Shown here: piece by piece, positions 22,415-32,769 of the stretch
Layout: each line of letters opens with the position of its first letter
How positions within the stretch are numbered: the first letter of the stretch is position 1
NCBI GenBank assembly: GCA_035610835.1
Contig: CM069441.1
Span: forward strand, 102,173,606 to 102,237,605
Length of the DNA: 64,000 bases
Source of the DNA: Ophiura sarsii
Taxonomy: Eukaryota; Echinodermata; Ophiuroidea; Amphilepidida; Ophiuridae
Direction of reading: 5' to 3'
The notes under the pieces: model-generated
The model's database searches: none
The model's input: the letters and a program-made list of their open reading frames with translations, nothing else
Told to the model about the DNA's origin: nothing
Position numbers and translations under genes: made by a program

Positions 22415-23795
22415 TAACAGATTTTAGATAATGCACCCAGAAATGCAACCCAGCAAGAAAACAGCACTGTGTATATAATAAAAAACTAAGAGCTGCCTTT
22501 GGTGTTTATCACTCCAATGACATTTCAGGTGTATATAAAGGTGTATATAAGAGCTGTACAGATTTATGAATGATTAATTTGATGCAGTCCCTTGGCTGTC
22601 TGGACCCAATAATTATACCCATAAGCCTCTCATTGCTTATAAATTCATGGGTGAAATCTATGCTATGACATTGTGACCCAGTTCGATAGGAAAGATGCAG
22701 CGGTCATCTTTTTTCTTTGTTTTCCCATATAGACGGTAAAAAGGTCCCTTTCCCACTTTTTAAAACTTTTTTTTGTGCCTTTTTACACTTAAATTGTCAA
22801 ATTTGGTCTAATACTAACTAATTTGATATGAAAATGCACGCTTCCGCGCAAAATTTAGCTGTTTTATGCTAAAATTGTCAACATTTGGTCTAATTAAACC
22901 TAATTAAGTAAGAAAATGTTGCGCGCAGCACGGAAAAAATTGCCTTATTATACTTAAATTGTCTACTACTTTTTTCTTATTTTAATAAAATTCAAAAAAA
23001 AAATTGGGGGGGGGGGGGGGGGAGAATTTTTTCTGGGAGGGGGGCAATTCCCCCCATGCCCCCCCCCCCTCCATGGTGCCGCCACAATGCATCACAGTTT
23101 CATGTGCAAAAGGGGCTTGCATTGCATTTTTAATTAGTGTGGAATGTCACAATAACAAATCACATTGGATTTTGGATTTGTGGGCCAGTGCAACTTCTAG
23201 AATTTAGTATTCTTTGGCGGAAAGCAATTAGAAATCAAAATGGTAGCATTTGGTCCCTCACGTGCTGCTAAATATTGTTGGTGTCAATGCCATGCAATGG
23301 GAGTAACAGTAATCAGAATACAAATTAAATTAAATGTCAGTGTTTGAAGAAAGAAACAAAGGTAGTATTTATAGAACGCTTTTCCAAATATGTGATGCAA
23401 TCTGTGATGTCGCAAAATGTGAACTAGGGATTATGGGTAAAATTGTTTAAAAAAATCTTTTTTTAAAAGATTTGTTTAGAAAATATATGTCCAATACTTT
23501 GTGTCATCATCTTTTATGAAATTTCACCTTCAAAAACTTACTTAAAGTCACTTTTCTTATTAACCTTATAATGTTATTATATTGAACTATGTATCTTTTT
23601 TGGCCTGTTTTCATGATTTCTTTTTATGTAGCTTTTTATGACATCACAATCATTGTGATCGTAGAAAAATGATCAAAACAGTTCTGTAATCAGCACAGAT
23701 TCAGCTTTCTTATGATATAAATATCTCCAATATAGAAAATCCCACCATGTGGCGGGTTTTTACAGATCGCATCACATATGCTCAAAGTACATACA
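22415..23795. other. Unassigned DNA with a G-tract and GGGGG/CCCCC patch at 23006-23075
   Basis: A run of about 16 G at 23006-23022 and C runs at 23050-23070 end in GGTGCCGCCAC, vaguely hAT-like. No partner end or target duplication was found. The rest is AT-rich. Confidence 0.4.
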
Positions 23796-23800
23796 TTTAA

Positions 23801-24120
23801 AGGTATATTATGCGATCTTTTCCAGGGAACACCCTCAATCCTCAAAAAAAAATTGAAGCAAATTTTCTTGCAGATTTACATTTCTGATCATAAATCGTAA
23901 TTACATTCCAAGTTACAGGGCGATCCTGAAAATAAACAGTTCAACAGTTTATTTTCACTTTAAATTCACTCTAAAACCATGATTTTGAGGTAATTAAGAA
24001 TTGTGTCGCTATGCAACTTCGGAATATATTTAAGATTTATGATCAGAAATATAAATCTGCAAGAAAATCTGCTTCCAATTTTTTTCTGAGGATTGAGGGC
24101 GTCTCCTGGAAAAGATCACT
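23801..24120. mobile_element. TTAA-flanked MITE family 4, copy A (320 bp)
   Basis: It starts AGGTATATTATGCGATC after TTAA (23797-23800) and ends CTGGAAAAGATCACT before TTAA (24121-24124). Long inverted arms carry GATTTACATTTCTGATCATAA and its inverse. It matches 44148-44525, but ~10 bp near the right terminus (ATAATATGCC) are missing. Confidence 0.85.
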
Positions 24121-24124
24121 TTAA

Positions 24125-24940
24125 TCTGATGCCACTATAGGATAGATACATCAAAATCAGTTTATTCAGAGACAGTGGAAAGTGGGAATGATCGTCTCTA
24201 TTGAAATTTTGTAGAAAACATGTGTGTTATGTCTGTCTCGCTCGAGCCTGTATGACTCTCAGGTTTGAAAAGCCTGGTACTTCATTTACTGGTACTAGTA
24301 GTCTGTTGCGACGCCTACTCGTATTATGTTATGATAATATTAAACTATCTTCAGAAAAAATGCGTCGGTGGAAATTCAAATCCGTCAAACATTTTGAACA
24401 ACTAAAATTGTTGCATGAAGTCACCGACGCGATTTACGTAACAATATTTAAGAAGTATTTTTTCATTTCATGACAGCGCTTGAGACTACGCGTCCCTTTT
24501 ATAACGGTTCCTTTTGTTCAATTTTAAACCGAGACACATGTAGCTTCAACTGAAAATACCGACTTAGCCGTCCCTTATTTAAATGTCACTGTTTGATTCA
24601 CCTAGATGGCTGCATATCTTGCCCATAGACACCCTCAAAAAGTAGGGTCGGTGACGCGGTAGGTCAGATTTTTTATTTAATTTTTAAAATCCTGTTTTAT
24701 ATAACAATATGAACACTCGCAAACAAAAATACATATGCAAAAGACAAATATTTTGAGGTAAAAAACAAGTTTTATTTATGTTTGTTTGCATTGTCCAGTA
24801 ATGCAAACTCTTTTCATACAACACTTCATAAATCTCCATGGTTTACTTCCATTTTTTTTTCACCAACGAATAAAAGGAGTGTTTATTATTTATTAACTAT
24901 AACATTTAAAAAAAATCTCGGTGGGGACCGTATGACACGG
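24125..24940. other. No recognised feature
   Basis: AT-rich DNA. The 90-codon frame at 24201-24473 resembles nothing I know and has no splice context I trust. Confidence 0.4.
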
Positions 24941-24944
24941 TCCG

Positions 24945-25122
24945 TCGGACGAGGGCAAGCAAACAACTCTTTTTTTTTGGCCTTAGATTGTGATTATCCT
25001 CAAACAGCTCCCCATTTTAACACCTGGGTGGAGAGAAACAAGTCTTGCCCGAGGACACAACACGTTGGCCACATTGGGACTCAAACTTACAATCTTCCGA
25101 TTAGAGGCGGTACTCTTTTAAA
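24945..25122 (-). mobile_element. tRNA-derived SINE, 3' portion
   Basis: On the minus strand a tRNA-like stretch has box B GTTTGAGTCCC (complement of 25076-25086). Then come CCAACGTGTTGTGTCC, CGGGCAAGACTTG and CTCCACCCAGGTG. The same order (tRNA-like head, AACGTGT-TGTGTCCT, GGGCAAG-C-TT) is present on the plus strand at 46985-47110. The box A half is eroded. Confidence 0.65.
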
Positions 25123-25129
25123 TAAAATA

Positions 25130-26145
25130 AAATTGGGCCTTTGGTTCAAGCCCACATCATCTTTGAAGGAAGCTTGTCTGCTTCTAGAATCCTTTTCATG
25201 GCTGAAATTCATATGGTCTATTTATTTAATTTATATATCTTTTTATTTTTTATTTTTTTATTTTTTATTTTTTAAAAATTTTTAATGTTTTAATTTTTAA
25301 TTTTATTTGTTAATTTGTTTTAAAAATAAATAAATGTATTCATTTATTTTTGTTAATATTTAATATATGTGTTAGAATAAGATCAGATTTAATCTTCCTT
25401 GAAGACTAATTAAATAGATATAAAATCCTAATTTTAGTATATTTCTTCCAGAATTTTTGTTTTTATGTTAGGTAAAAAGTTATTTGGTCCCTACACCCTC
25501 TCACAAAAATTAATTGATCAAATATCAAATAAGGAATGAAAATGTTCCAAAATATTTTCAGCGACATTTTTACAATTCAGCCTGTATGTTCCATAACTAC
25601 CTACACACACACATTTTGGAACTAACTCTTGCCCTGCCTACAAATGAGAAAAATCAGACCACTACAAAAGATGATAGCTTATACCTTTTACAATTTTCCT
25701 GAAATATCCTATAGGGTATTCAGAGAATCGAGCACAGCAAAGATGAATAAAAAGGTGTTACTAAACCTGTAATAGGAAAATTAATGGAAGTGAGATCCGG
25801 GGAATCCACCATGTCTTTCTTCAGAATTTAAATTATATATGGCATGCTAACTGAAGTGTAATTGGTTCTCTAACAGTCGATCAGTCATAGCCCATTGCTT
25901 CTATGCTAGCGGAGAGCACTGCTAATATGCTATACCTTCATAGATACATTATCTATCTATTCGAATTGGGTGTGCACGTCCGACGAACCTGATTTTTGTG
26001 TTATTTCTAGAATTACGGAGAAGAACTTCTACATTATTTTGGATGTTTTATGGACTCCATTAGCGGTAAATATCTTGCCCAGGTGTTTTGTATTATGTTA
26101 CGGGACATCAAAGCACGTGATTGGATAATTTGCTGTCACCGTCAT
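25130..26145. other. AT-rich intergenic DNA; low-complexity T/A at 25215-25345
   Basis: Runs of TTTTTATTT and similar. No gene, RNA or repeat partner recognised. Confidence 0.45.
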
Positions 26146-26149
26146 TAAG

Positions 26150-26402
26150 GTACTCATAAATATCACTTGTCATGTCGGTACCAATACATCATCGTCCTGC
26201 GCTACACAGACCGACCCAGCCTGTGCTGTGTGTATTTGTGAGTCTGTAAAATGTGCGCTGGTGCCCGATGGCGTTTGTTTGCGCAGAGAGAGTATCCTAT
26301 TTCGCAAGTACGTCCTTATGCTCTACTTATCGACACGCTTCTCTTCCTCGTCCAATATTTCGCCTCGTGTACCTTATTTTTACCCTTTGCTTTTTTTTGC
26401 AG
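26150..26402 (+). promoter_or_regulatory. Putative promoter, 5' UTR exon and first intron
   Basis: A TATA-like CATAAATATCA lies near 26154. About 30-50 bp on, less AT-rich sequence begins that could be a non-coding first exon. A GTACGT at about 26308 could be a donor, and a long pyrimidine run ending TTTTTTTTGCAG at 26402 is a convincing acceptor just before the coding exon. Transcription start and donor are inferred from sequence signals only. Confidence 0.4.
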
Positions 26403-26426
26403 GTCGTTTGTGTGGCGGTGTAAAGC

Positions 26427-27683
26427 ATGGAAATATCCAGTATGCCGAGTAAAGGGGTACCTGTTTCTGAGGAAAGTGGATTGACTTCTACGACAGACGA
26501 TCAGAAGAAGTCGTCTGCCGCTGACAGCAGGCAGAGGAATCATGCTGGAAGGCCAAATTTAAATACCGATACCAGTTTTGATTCAGAGGAACAGATGCAG
26601 GACAAGAAATGTGAGGCGTGGAATCGTCAAAACGTAAACCGTGAAAAAAATTTGATGAAGGAGGGCCAGGCTGGTGATGAAGGGAGCGTGGCAAAGGACG
26701 AGGAAGCCACAAAGAAAGTTTTGAGAACTCAGGTTAGTGTACGCAGTGGCGAGGCTGACACAGAGGAACCTAATAACAATGTCAACCCTGTGTCGGAATT
26801 AGCGGGACGGAAATTATCCACAACTCTGCCATTGGAGACTATCCCGGAGAACGGGAGCGAGAATGTTGAGCAATATGATGGCGGTAAGTGTTCTGGTGAA
26901 GCTGTGCCATCTGATGATAGTGCTGGAAATAAAGCCCATGAGAGGGCAGGGCAGGTAAATACGCCCAGTAAGAGGAAATTACAGTCCGAAGGTGAGGATA
27001 AGTCTCAGAAGAAAGGCAATCACAAGAAGGGAGTGAAATTTGACGATAAGACCACGGAATTGGTTATTATACCTTCCGATCACGAGTCGGATCAGGACAG
27101 TTGTGATAGTAATAAAACGAAGGATATACAAGACATGTGTCCCACCAAAACTGGGATTAAATCGACAGCATCCAAAGTTGTGTCATCCAAAGTTTGTAAA
27201 CCGGAGCAACGTAACTCTTTGAAGAGGAAGAAGAAGAAAGGCGATAAAAGAACTTCGGGTGAGGATGGGGATGATGACGAGGTGATCTGGGTAAGACAAG
27301 ACAGTATTCCCCAATTGGAAGAACTAGACCTGAAGGAGACTCAACTGGGGAAGGGAAATGATTCAAAAGTGGAAGAAGTGACTTTGAAAGAGACAAAACC
27401 TGAGAAAGAAGAGGTGTCAACACCGGATCAAAGCAGGACCGATCTGCAGGGTCAGCTGGCAGATGGCGCAGCGGTCCAAGTCGTCGTAGCCAATGGAAAG
27501 GCTCGGCAATGCCAGCCCATGAAGAAGAAGGACGAGGCGGCGATTCGGGAGCAGCTCGTAGAGATCAATGTGGATCTACTCTGTGAAGGCTACCTGCAAC
27601 CTTGTAGTTCCCTTGACAATAATTGCAACTCGGAAGAACAAAGGCTGCTCGGAGATCACCCATTACCGGAAGCACTGGAAGAT
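26427..27683 (+). CDS. First coding exon of an unrecognised charged, disordered protein
   Basis: This is the best coding evidence in the window: 419 codons open, far longer than any other frame. ATG at 26427 is in a good context (A at -3, G at +4), and an in-frame TAA at 26421-26423 fixes it as the start. The exon follows an acceptor at 26401-26402 and ends at the donor GTAAGT (27684), in phase 0; the unspliced frame would stop four codons later. The product is rich in Lys, Glu, Asp and Ser with few hydrophobic stretches, so it is probably mostly disordered. Basic patches (SKRK near residue 181, LKRKKKKGDKR near 265-275) resemble nuclear localisation signals. KKGVKFDD near residue 201 fits the RVxF docking motif for protein phosphatase 1. 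Near the C-terminal end KKKDEAAIREQLVEINVDLL could be a short helix. No signal peptide or membrane segment. I do not recognise the family, and downstream exons were not found in the window. Confidence 0.8.
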
Positions 27684-27689
27684 GTAAGT
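27684..27689 (+). promoter_or_regulatory. 5' splice site of the coding exon
   Basis: GAT|GTAAGT is a near-consensus donor. Using it leaves exactly 419 codons in phase 0. Reading through adds only VST before a stop, which supports splicing over a single-exon gene. Confidence 0.7.
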
Positions 27690-27696
27690 ACTTGAT

Positions 27697-28053
27697 GTCC
27701 CCGGGGGAGGGGGTACTCAGTATGATGTCCCAGGGAGGGGGTACTCAGTAAAAGGTGCTTACGGGCTTGTGCTGTAAACATAGGTAGCTAATTAAGCACA
27801 CAAGTACTGCAATCACTCTTATTTCAATCCCTTTGTAAAACATCATTGATTTTGTGACAACTTTTTAAATTACTGAGCAAACCCTTTTTAGATAAATCGT
27901 TGAGATGGTGACAATCACTTTAAGTTACTGACCTTTTGGTTTGTACATACAGTAGTGACAAATGTAACTGTTTGAATTTTACTTACAAATCCAAATATAT
28001 TTTTTTAAACTGAGGTTAATTTCCATCAAAATATATCTGAGTACCCCGTCCTT
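27697..28053. mobile_element. Probable intronic inverted-repeat element with GGGTACTCAG ends
   Basis: GGGAGGGGGTACTCAGTA is tandemly duplicated at 27705-27750. The inverse, CTGAGTACCCCGTCC, lies near 28038-28052. The body is AT-rich. It begins within ~15 bp of the splice donor. The boundaries and target duplication are not fixed. Confidence 0.5.
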
Positions 28054-28059
28054 GTTCCA

Positions 28060-28475
28060 TTTATGTTGTGTATAAATCTTTATGATGATTAGTATTGTTA
28101 AAAAGATTCTTTTTTACAGGTATACTTCATTTGGAGAGAAAAATTGCAAAATGTCACCTTCTACAGAGTTGCCTATACTCATTTCATGAATTTGGATGCG
28201 GGTGACTTGTAATGCAAGATAATAATGTTTCCTTTAGGTAGGGATGTAACTAGTGAACTGAAGCCACTAGCAAATAATATCCAGCAAAATAAAGCTGTTT
28301 TAAAGTTTTTAAATCTAAAAATTGTGTGTTGAGCAACAGTAGTAATTTTGCCCACTACCCGAAACCTTTCCTGTTTGATATAACAGGAAAGGTGTTTTTA
28401 AGCTGTAAAGAGAATAGTCTCACTGCAACTTACGACCAATATATATACTATATATGTACAATTTCAGTCAATAAA
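28060..28475. other. Intronic or intergenic AT-rich DNA
   Basis: No second coding exon with convincing splice sites or protein-like sequence was seen. Confidence 0.4.
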
Positions 28476-28479
28476 AAGG

Positions 28480-28825
28480 GCTATAGTATGGATTGTTAAT
28501 AATAATACAAATAATACAAAGCATTTATAAAGCGCTCTATACGGAGAACACAGCGCTACATGTAGTACATAAAAACAAGGAAAACAGGGAAACAAATTAT
28601 GTTGGGAACAGATAGGTTTTAAGCACGCCTCGGAAGGCAGGCAAGGAAACATAATTCTCTCAGATGTATACTGGGAGCTCATTCCATAATTTGGGAGCAG
28701 CAATCAGGTAGGAGGAATCACCAGCTCTTTTCAATCTTTTATTACGAATTATGGTGGTTTTGGGTCCACTTTGCGGCATGGTTCATTGAGACGAGTGTTT
28801 TAATCTAACGGTAAGGTGACGAAAA
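28480..28825 (-). pseudogene. LINE (CR1/L2-like) reverse-transcriptase ORF C-terminal remnant
   Basis: Minus-strand translation of about 28740-28590 gives RLKRAGDSSYLIAAPKLWNE, followed by LPVYI, a stop, and then LPAFRGVLKTYLF in the same frame. The pattern AAPKLWNxLPxxI...SLxxFKxxLKTYLF is the usual extreme C-terminus of CR1/L2/Jockey-type LINE polyproteins. It is followed by a 3' UTR containing GCGCTTTATAAATGC and an ATT-rich tail at about 28495-28515, as expected for the 3' end of such an element. It is 5'-truncated, with an in-frame stop, so not functional. The subfamily is not certain. Confidence 0.75.
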
Positions 28826-28967
28826 CACACACCCTGTTTTACGGGTGGACGGACCTAAAATGTCACCAAAATCTGTTCAAGAGTAAGGTTACAAAATATA
28901 CAATGGCAAAAGTGGCAAAACATAGCTTCAAGGAATAATTCCATCTCAGCTAGTGCAAATTCTCTAC

Positions 28968-28993
28968 CCCCCCCCCCCCCCCCCCCCCCCCCC
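28968..28993. repeat. Poly-C tract
   Basis: An uninterrupted C run of about 26 bases. Confidence 0.92.
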
Positions 28994-29239
28994 TTCCTCC
29001 CCTAACAAAAGGTTATGTAGTATTCGTGAAGATTGGGGTTAATACATATTAAAATCAAAATACACAAAATACAGAACAATTCTCAATTCCTAGTGGGAAA
29101 CATGTAGGGCATATAAAAACATAATGGGCAGAATTGGCAATTATACATCAAATATTAAAATACATCATAAAACATGAGGGCCTATCCAGAAACCAGCCCT
29201 AGGGAAACCGCCCTATAAAATATCAATTATTGCACTGTT

Positions 29240-29475
29240 GAGAGAGAGAGAGGCGAGTTATTGTCCCGAGTGGGTTCCTGTGGGTAAGAAAAATAGAAGG
29301 CGTGAGATTTTACAGTTTCAAAGTGCTATGAAGGTTTGCAGTTATAGTATGATTTCAGAATCATTTCAAATGGGGTTACCTGCATGGGTGACTCCATTTG
29401 AAATCTACACTCCCTGTGTGGAAGATTAAGGTCATGTTTTCCATAGGCTGGGGGTGTATGGATTTCAAATTGAAT
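29240..29475. mobile_element. Dispersed repeat with ATGGGTGACTCC / GGAAGATTAAGGT core, copy A
   Basis: ATTTCAAATGGGGTTACC and its partial inverse GGGTGACTCCATTTGAAAT fold together. Then come CTCCCTGTGTGGAAGATTAA and GGTGTATGGATTTCAAAT. A second copy is at 37258-37385. The ~60-codon frame across it is incidental. Confidence 0.7.
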
Positions 29476-29479
29476 AGCC

Positions 29480-30450
29480 CATTGTTGTAAGGTTCATCCT
29501 TGCCATAACAATAATTCTTGAGAAAATGGTGTCTAATTTTCCAATAAATGCAGTTGCGATTATTACATATTATGATTTTGTATAAACTTTAAACTTCTCA
29601 AATATTTTGTTAGTTTATTTGTTTGTTTTTCTACGGCCCTGTTTACCCTGAGCCCGAATTCGGGATTGTGGGCATACTTGAATACTTTATTTTGTGAGCA
29701 AACAGGAATTAAAATAGATTTTTAAAATTAAAATTCAGAAAAATGTTTAATTCAAAATTAGGCTCCCAAAAAGTTTGTCTCAGAAGACTGTGTGCTTAAA
29801 TTTGCATTTCAGGGCATAACTGTTTTTATTCATTTTTTCTTTAACTTTTGAAAAACGAAGCTTCTTCATATTTTAAGTACCATATCAGCTTCATTGTCAT
29901 AGCCTATTAGAGTAAAATTGCCTCATACAAATGTTTTTTTAATTTTTTTTAAATAGGCCTACCATATTTTGCATAGCATTTGATACTAAAAAAGAAAAAG
30001 AAAAAGAAAACACATTTTGCATAGCCTTTTTTCAGGTTTCTTCCGAGGCAATATTGTTGTTGGACGTGTACACAGCTCATAGAAAATAAATTGATGCTAA
30101 TCTTAGGTTGCAGCTCATAGAAAATAAATTGATGCTAATCTTAGGCTGCAGTTGCATTTTATTTCAAATCTAAAGTCATCTTCGCTCTGTGTAAACACAG
30201 CCCTTTCATGTCGATAGGTTTGGATGGTATGTCTCAAGTGCGGGGCCTAAACAAACTCTAAGAAGACATATTGAAAGCCATTGTAACATAAATAGGTCAT
30301 TGTAGCAGTTATTGTAGTTCAATGTTTTGGATTTAAATGTGTCTAATTGTGTAATATAAGTAATTAGACTGATATTACTTTGCCATTTGGAAGTCTTTTC
30401 ATTTTTATGATAACAAATGCGAGTGTGGAAAGATTATCAGCATTCACACA
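29480..30450. other. AT-rich DNA with small local repeats
   Basis: Contains an AAAAAG microsatellite at about 29990-30010 and the duplication listed next. Nothing else recognised. Confidence 0.4.
30075..30151. repeat. Tandem duplication, ~38 bp
   Basis: AGCTCATAGAAAATAAATTG followed by ATGCTAATCTTAGG occurs twice in direct succession with one difference (T versus C). Confidence 0.9.
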
Positions 30451-30829
30451 ATATGTGACGCGATCAAGAGGAATGAGTCGGATGTCAACCCTGGTCGAAA
30501 ATGAGTTTTTAATACAGTTTTAAAGAAGACACCTAGAGCTTTCAGAAACTGAAAACCCCATGTCAATACGACGTTTTGTTCCAAAGTTATGTCAAATTGT
30601 ATACACTAGCGGCACGCCCGTCCTGCGGACGGGCTCTCCCGCTAGGGAGTAGGGCCTACCAGATAGACACCTACAAAAATAAAGTGTTGAAAATTTATAA
30701 CGAAACACATAGGAATAGAACAATATTTAAAACATTTTTGTTTTATATCAAAAGGTTTTGTAGCCTAATTCAAAAGTTTTTAAATTAGTCAATTTAAAAA
30801 AAAATTGGAAAATTACCCCCCGCCCGCAC

Positions 30830-31404
30830 ATGCCCCGTGGCATATTTCAACACCAAGGCCTAAACCTTAACCATCTCCCGTACCCCACCCGTCCTTCCCC
30901 CTCCCTGTCCCCTCCCGGCCCGCCCCCGTCCAGTGGCATATCCGTTACGCAATTTAGCATCACATTTTTTCATTAACCCCCTGTCTCCCAAACCACATTA
31001 CATCATTACACACAACCCCCATTCGTCACCGCCCCGCCCGCCCCTCCCCGTGACATACCTCAAGCCCAAAGCCCAAAGTTCCCCGCCCGCAATTTATCTC
31101 AACGCCAAGGCCTAACCTTAACTATCTCCCGTAGCGCGGCGTACTTCTCCAATATTTGTCCGCCCGCGTGTCACATACAGTATCAAATCCCACATCTGAC
31201 ACTCGTTACGCAATTTAATAATACATTTCTTTATTAACCCCATCCCAAACTACATAACCATACCATAACCTAGGCCCTAAAGGGATCATTACACACAACC
31301 CCTAACCGCCCCGCCCCCGCCCCGTGGCTTATGCAACCCCAAGGCCTAAACCGAAACCAACTCCCGTGGCGCAGCGTATTTCTCCAATATTTGCCCGCCC
31401 GCGT
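30830..31404. repeat. C-rich subrepeats inside the Helitron
   Basis: Two to three imperfect units of ~200-280 bp share CCAAGGCCTAA-CCTTAAC, CTCCCGT-GCGC, CTCCAATATTTG-CCGCCCGC, CGTTACGCAATTTA and ATTACACACAACCCC. Base composition contrasts with the AT-rich flanks. Confidence 0.8.
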
Positions 31405-31412
31405 GTGTAGGG

Positions 31413-32306
31413 CAGTGGCGGCTCGTGGGTGTTTTGAGGCCCGGTGGCGATTTTATAGCTATGCTATGCCAGGGGGAGTCTGAGGGGGGATGTGCCCCCC
31501 TCATAAGTTAGAAAATTTTGAAAATATGCAACGAAAATGGTGCAATTTGGTGCATACTTTTAACCAAATTTTCGACGAATATGTGTTCAAATAATCAAGA
31601 CAAAATACATGGGAGGCTATCAACTCTTACATAATATTAAATAACCTCACTAGACCGGGGGACGGGGGTGCATATTTGATATATTCCACCACGCGCCCTG
31701 CATTTTAATAATGTACCCTATCGTGTCTGCATGGAATCGCCCATCCCAGCTTGCTTATGCAGCCACGCTCTGCACTATCGGTATCGTGCTAGACTCTAAT
31801 GTTACAGCGTAGTGCTAAACATCATGCCGATATGTAATCTGTGGAAAAGACTAGACTTGCAGTGCTGGAACACCATCAGCACTGGTACATGCCTGTATTG
31901 TGGCGTTGTTGACTATGGACTTCCTACTACTAGTACTAGCCACTAGTTTTCATTAAGAAACAAGAGCACTACCAGTGCAAACTCCTATTAGAACCGGTGA
32001 AATCAGCTAGCGCATAGCTGCCCTAGCATTGTGTTGGGTGGGTTTATCAGTGTATGATTTCTATGCAGTTGATGTGGGGGCGACTCGCTCGTGCTGTATA
32101 CAGGGCCGTATACTTTTGGTTAATCAGCGCTGACTGTTTGAACGCAAGGGTTTAAACCTGGTTTAATTTAATTTCATATATTTTCGGGATATTTTCATCA
32201 ATATCTTGGTTGGTTTGTGTGAGGACTGGAGGGTTTTGGTTTTTTTTGCTTTGGAAATTTCAACCGGTGCTAAGAACCGGTAGAACCAATTGACCAGCCG
32301 CCACTG
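31413..32306. mobile_element. hAT-type element with perfect 8-bp target duplication
   Basis: The ends are CAGTGGCGGCTCGTGG and the inverse GACCAGCCGCCACTG, directly flanked by GTGTAGGG at 31405-31412 and 32307-32314. Eight-base duplication plus CAGNGGCGG ends is characteristic of the hAT superfamily. The 894-bp body contains AGTCTGAGGGGGGATGTG and GGTGCAATTTGGTGCATAC, related to the C-tract region at 11.0-12.4 kb, and no transposase frame. It is nested within the Helitron. Confidence 0.93.
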
Positions 32307-32599
32307 GTGTAGGGGTGCGTGGGTGTAGTGCGTGTGCGCGTTTATTTTGCATGGCGCACTGCTGCTCGCTATGTGTAACGCTCGCCGACTGCATGGTTAC
32401 AGTGTACGCAGAGAAAAACAAACATGGCCCGTAGAAATTAGTCTCAAAAGCCGGGCTGAAAAGGCCTAAATTGGACATCATTTTGCTCATATCTCGGTCA
32501 ATTCTGTACGGTTTTCGGTCATTTATAGCTTATAACCCGTCTCAAGACATCATCTATTATCAGTGCAATATTCACGGCTTTAAGACGCAAAATGAGAAA

Positions 32600-32641
32600 G
32601 CCTTTTCAGGATACATACATACTCACATACATACATACAAC
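32600..32641. repeat. CATA microsatellite near the Helitron 5' end
   Basis: ACATACATACTCACATACAT and similar tetranucleotide units just inside the Helitron terminus. Confidence 0.85.
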
Positions 32642-32769
32642 ATACGGTGAATTATAGTAAGATGAATTTCCATCAAAACTTATGTAAGCCGCCATTTTGA
32701 ATTGGCCATATCTCAATTTGGGATTCCCCGACATCCGACTCATTCCTCTTGATCGCGTCACATATAAAT

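Larger units (their letters stand above)
30606..32662 (-). mobile_element. Non-autonomous Helitron with nested hAT element
   Basis: On the minus strand the insert starts TCTTACTATAATTCACCG and ends GCCGCTAG, i.e. TC at the 5' end and CTAG (CTRR) at the 3' end. A hairpin (GCCCGTCC gca GGACGGGC) sits 10 bases before the CTAG. It lies between A and T of the host and makes no target duplication: removing it restores exactly the TTCATGTATAC of the copy at 7636-7887. These are the defining Helitron features. No Rep/helicase gene is present. The interior has CCGCCCGC-rich, ~200-bp subrepeats (CAAGGCCTAAACC, CTCCCGTAG/GGCGC) and is interrupted by the hAT-type element at 31413-32306. Confidence 0.93.
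30454..32762. mobile_element. TA-flanked MITE copy 2, split by a Helitron
   Basis: The ends TGTGACGCGATCAAGAGG and inverse are flanked by TA at 30452-30453 and 32763-32764. The outer parts 30454-30605 and 32663-32762 together match the 252-bp element at 7636-7887 in reverse complement. The split falls inside GGAAATTCATGTATAC of the reference copy (minus-strand reading), where 2,057 bp have been inserted. Confidence 0.92.

Noticed and set aside
21739..22467. Pro/Gly/Arg-rich protein frames on both strands
   Set aside because: They arise from the GC-rich palindromic element. Overlapping frames in several phases with the same composition are not coding evidence.
22985..23100. A hAT MITE around the G/C tracts
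   Set aside because: Only a weak GGTGCCGCCAC end is visible. There is no opposite terminus and no target duplication.
24782..25285. 167-codon plus-strand frame
   Set aside because: It runs across an antisense tRNA-derived SINE and ends in a TTTATTTT low-complexity run. The protein sequence is a composite of these.
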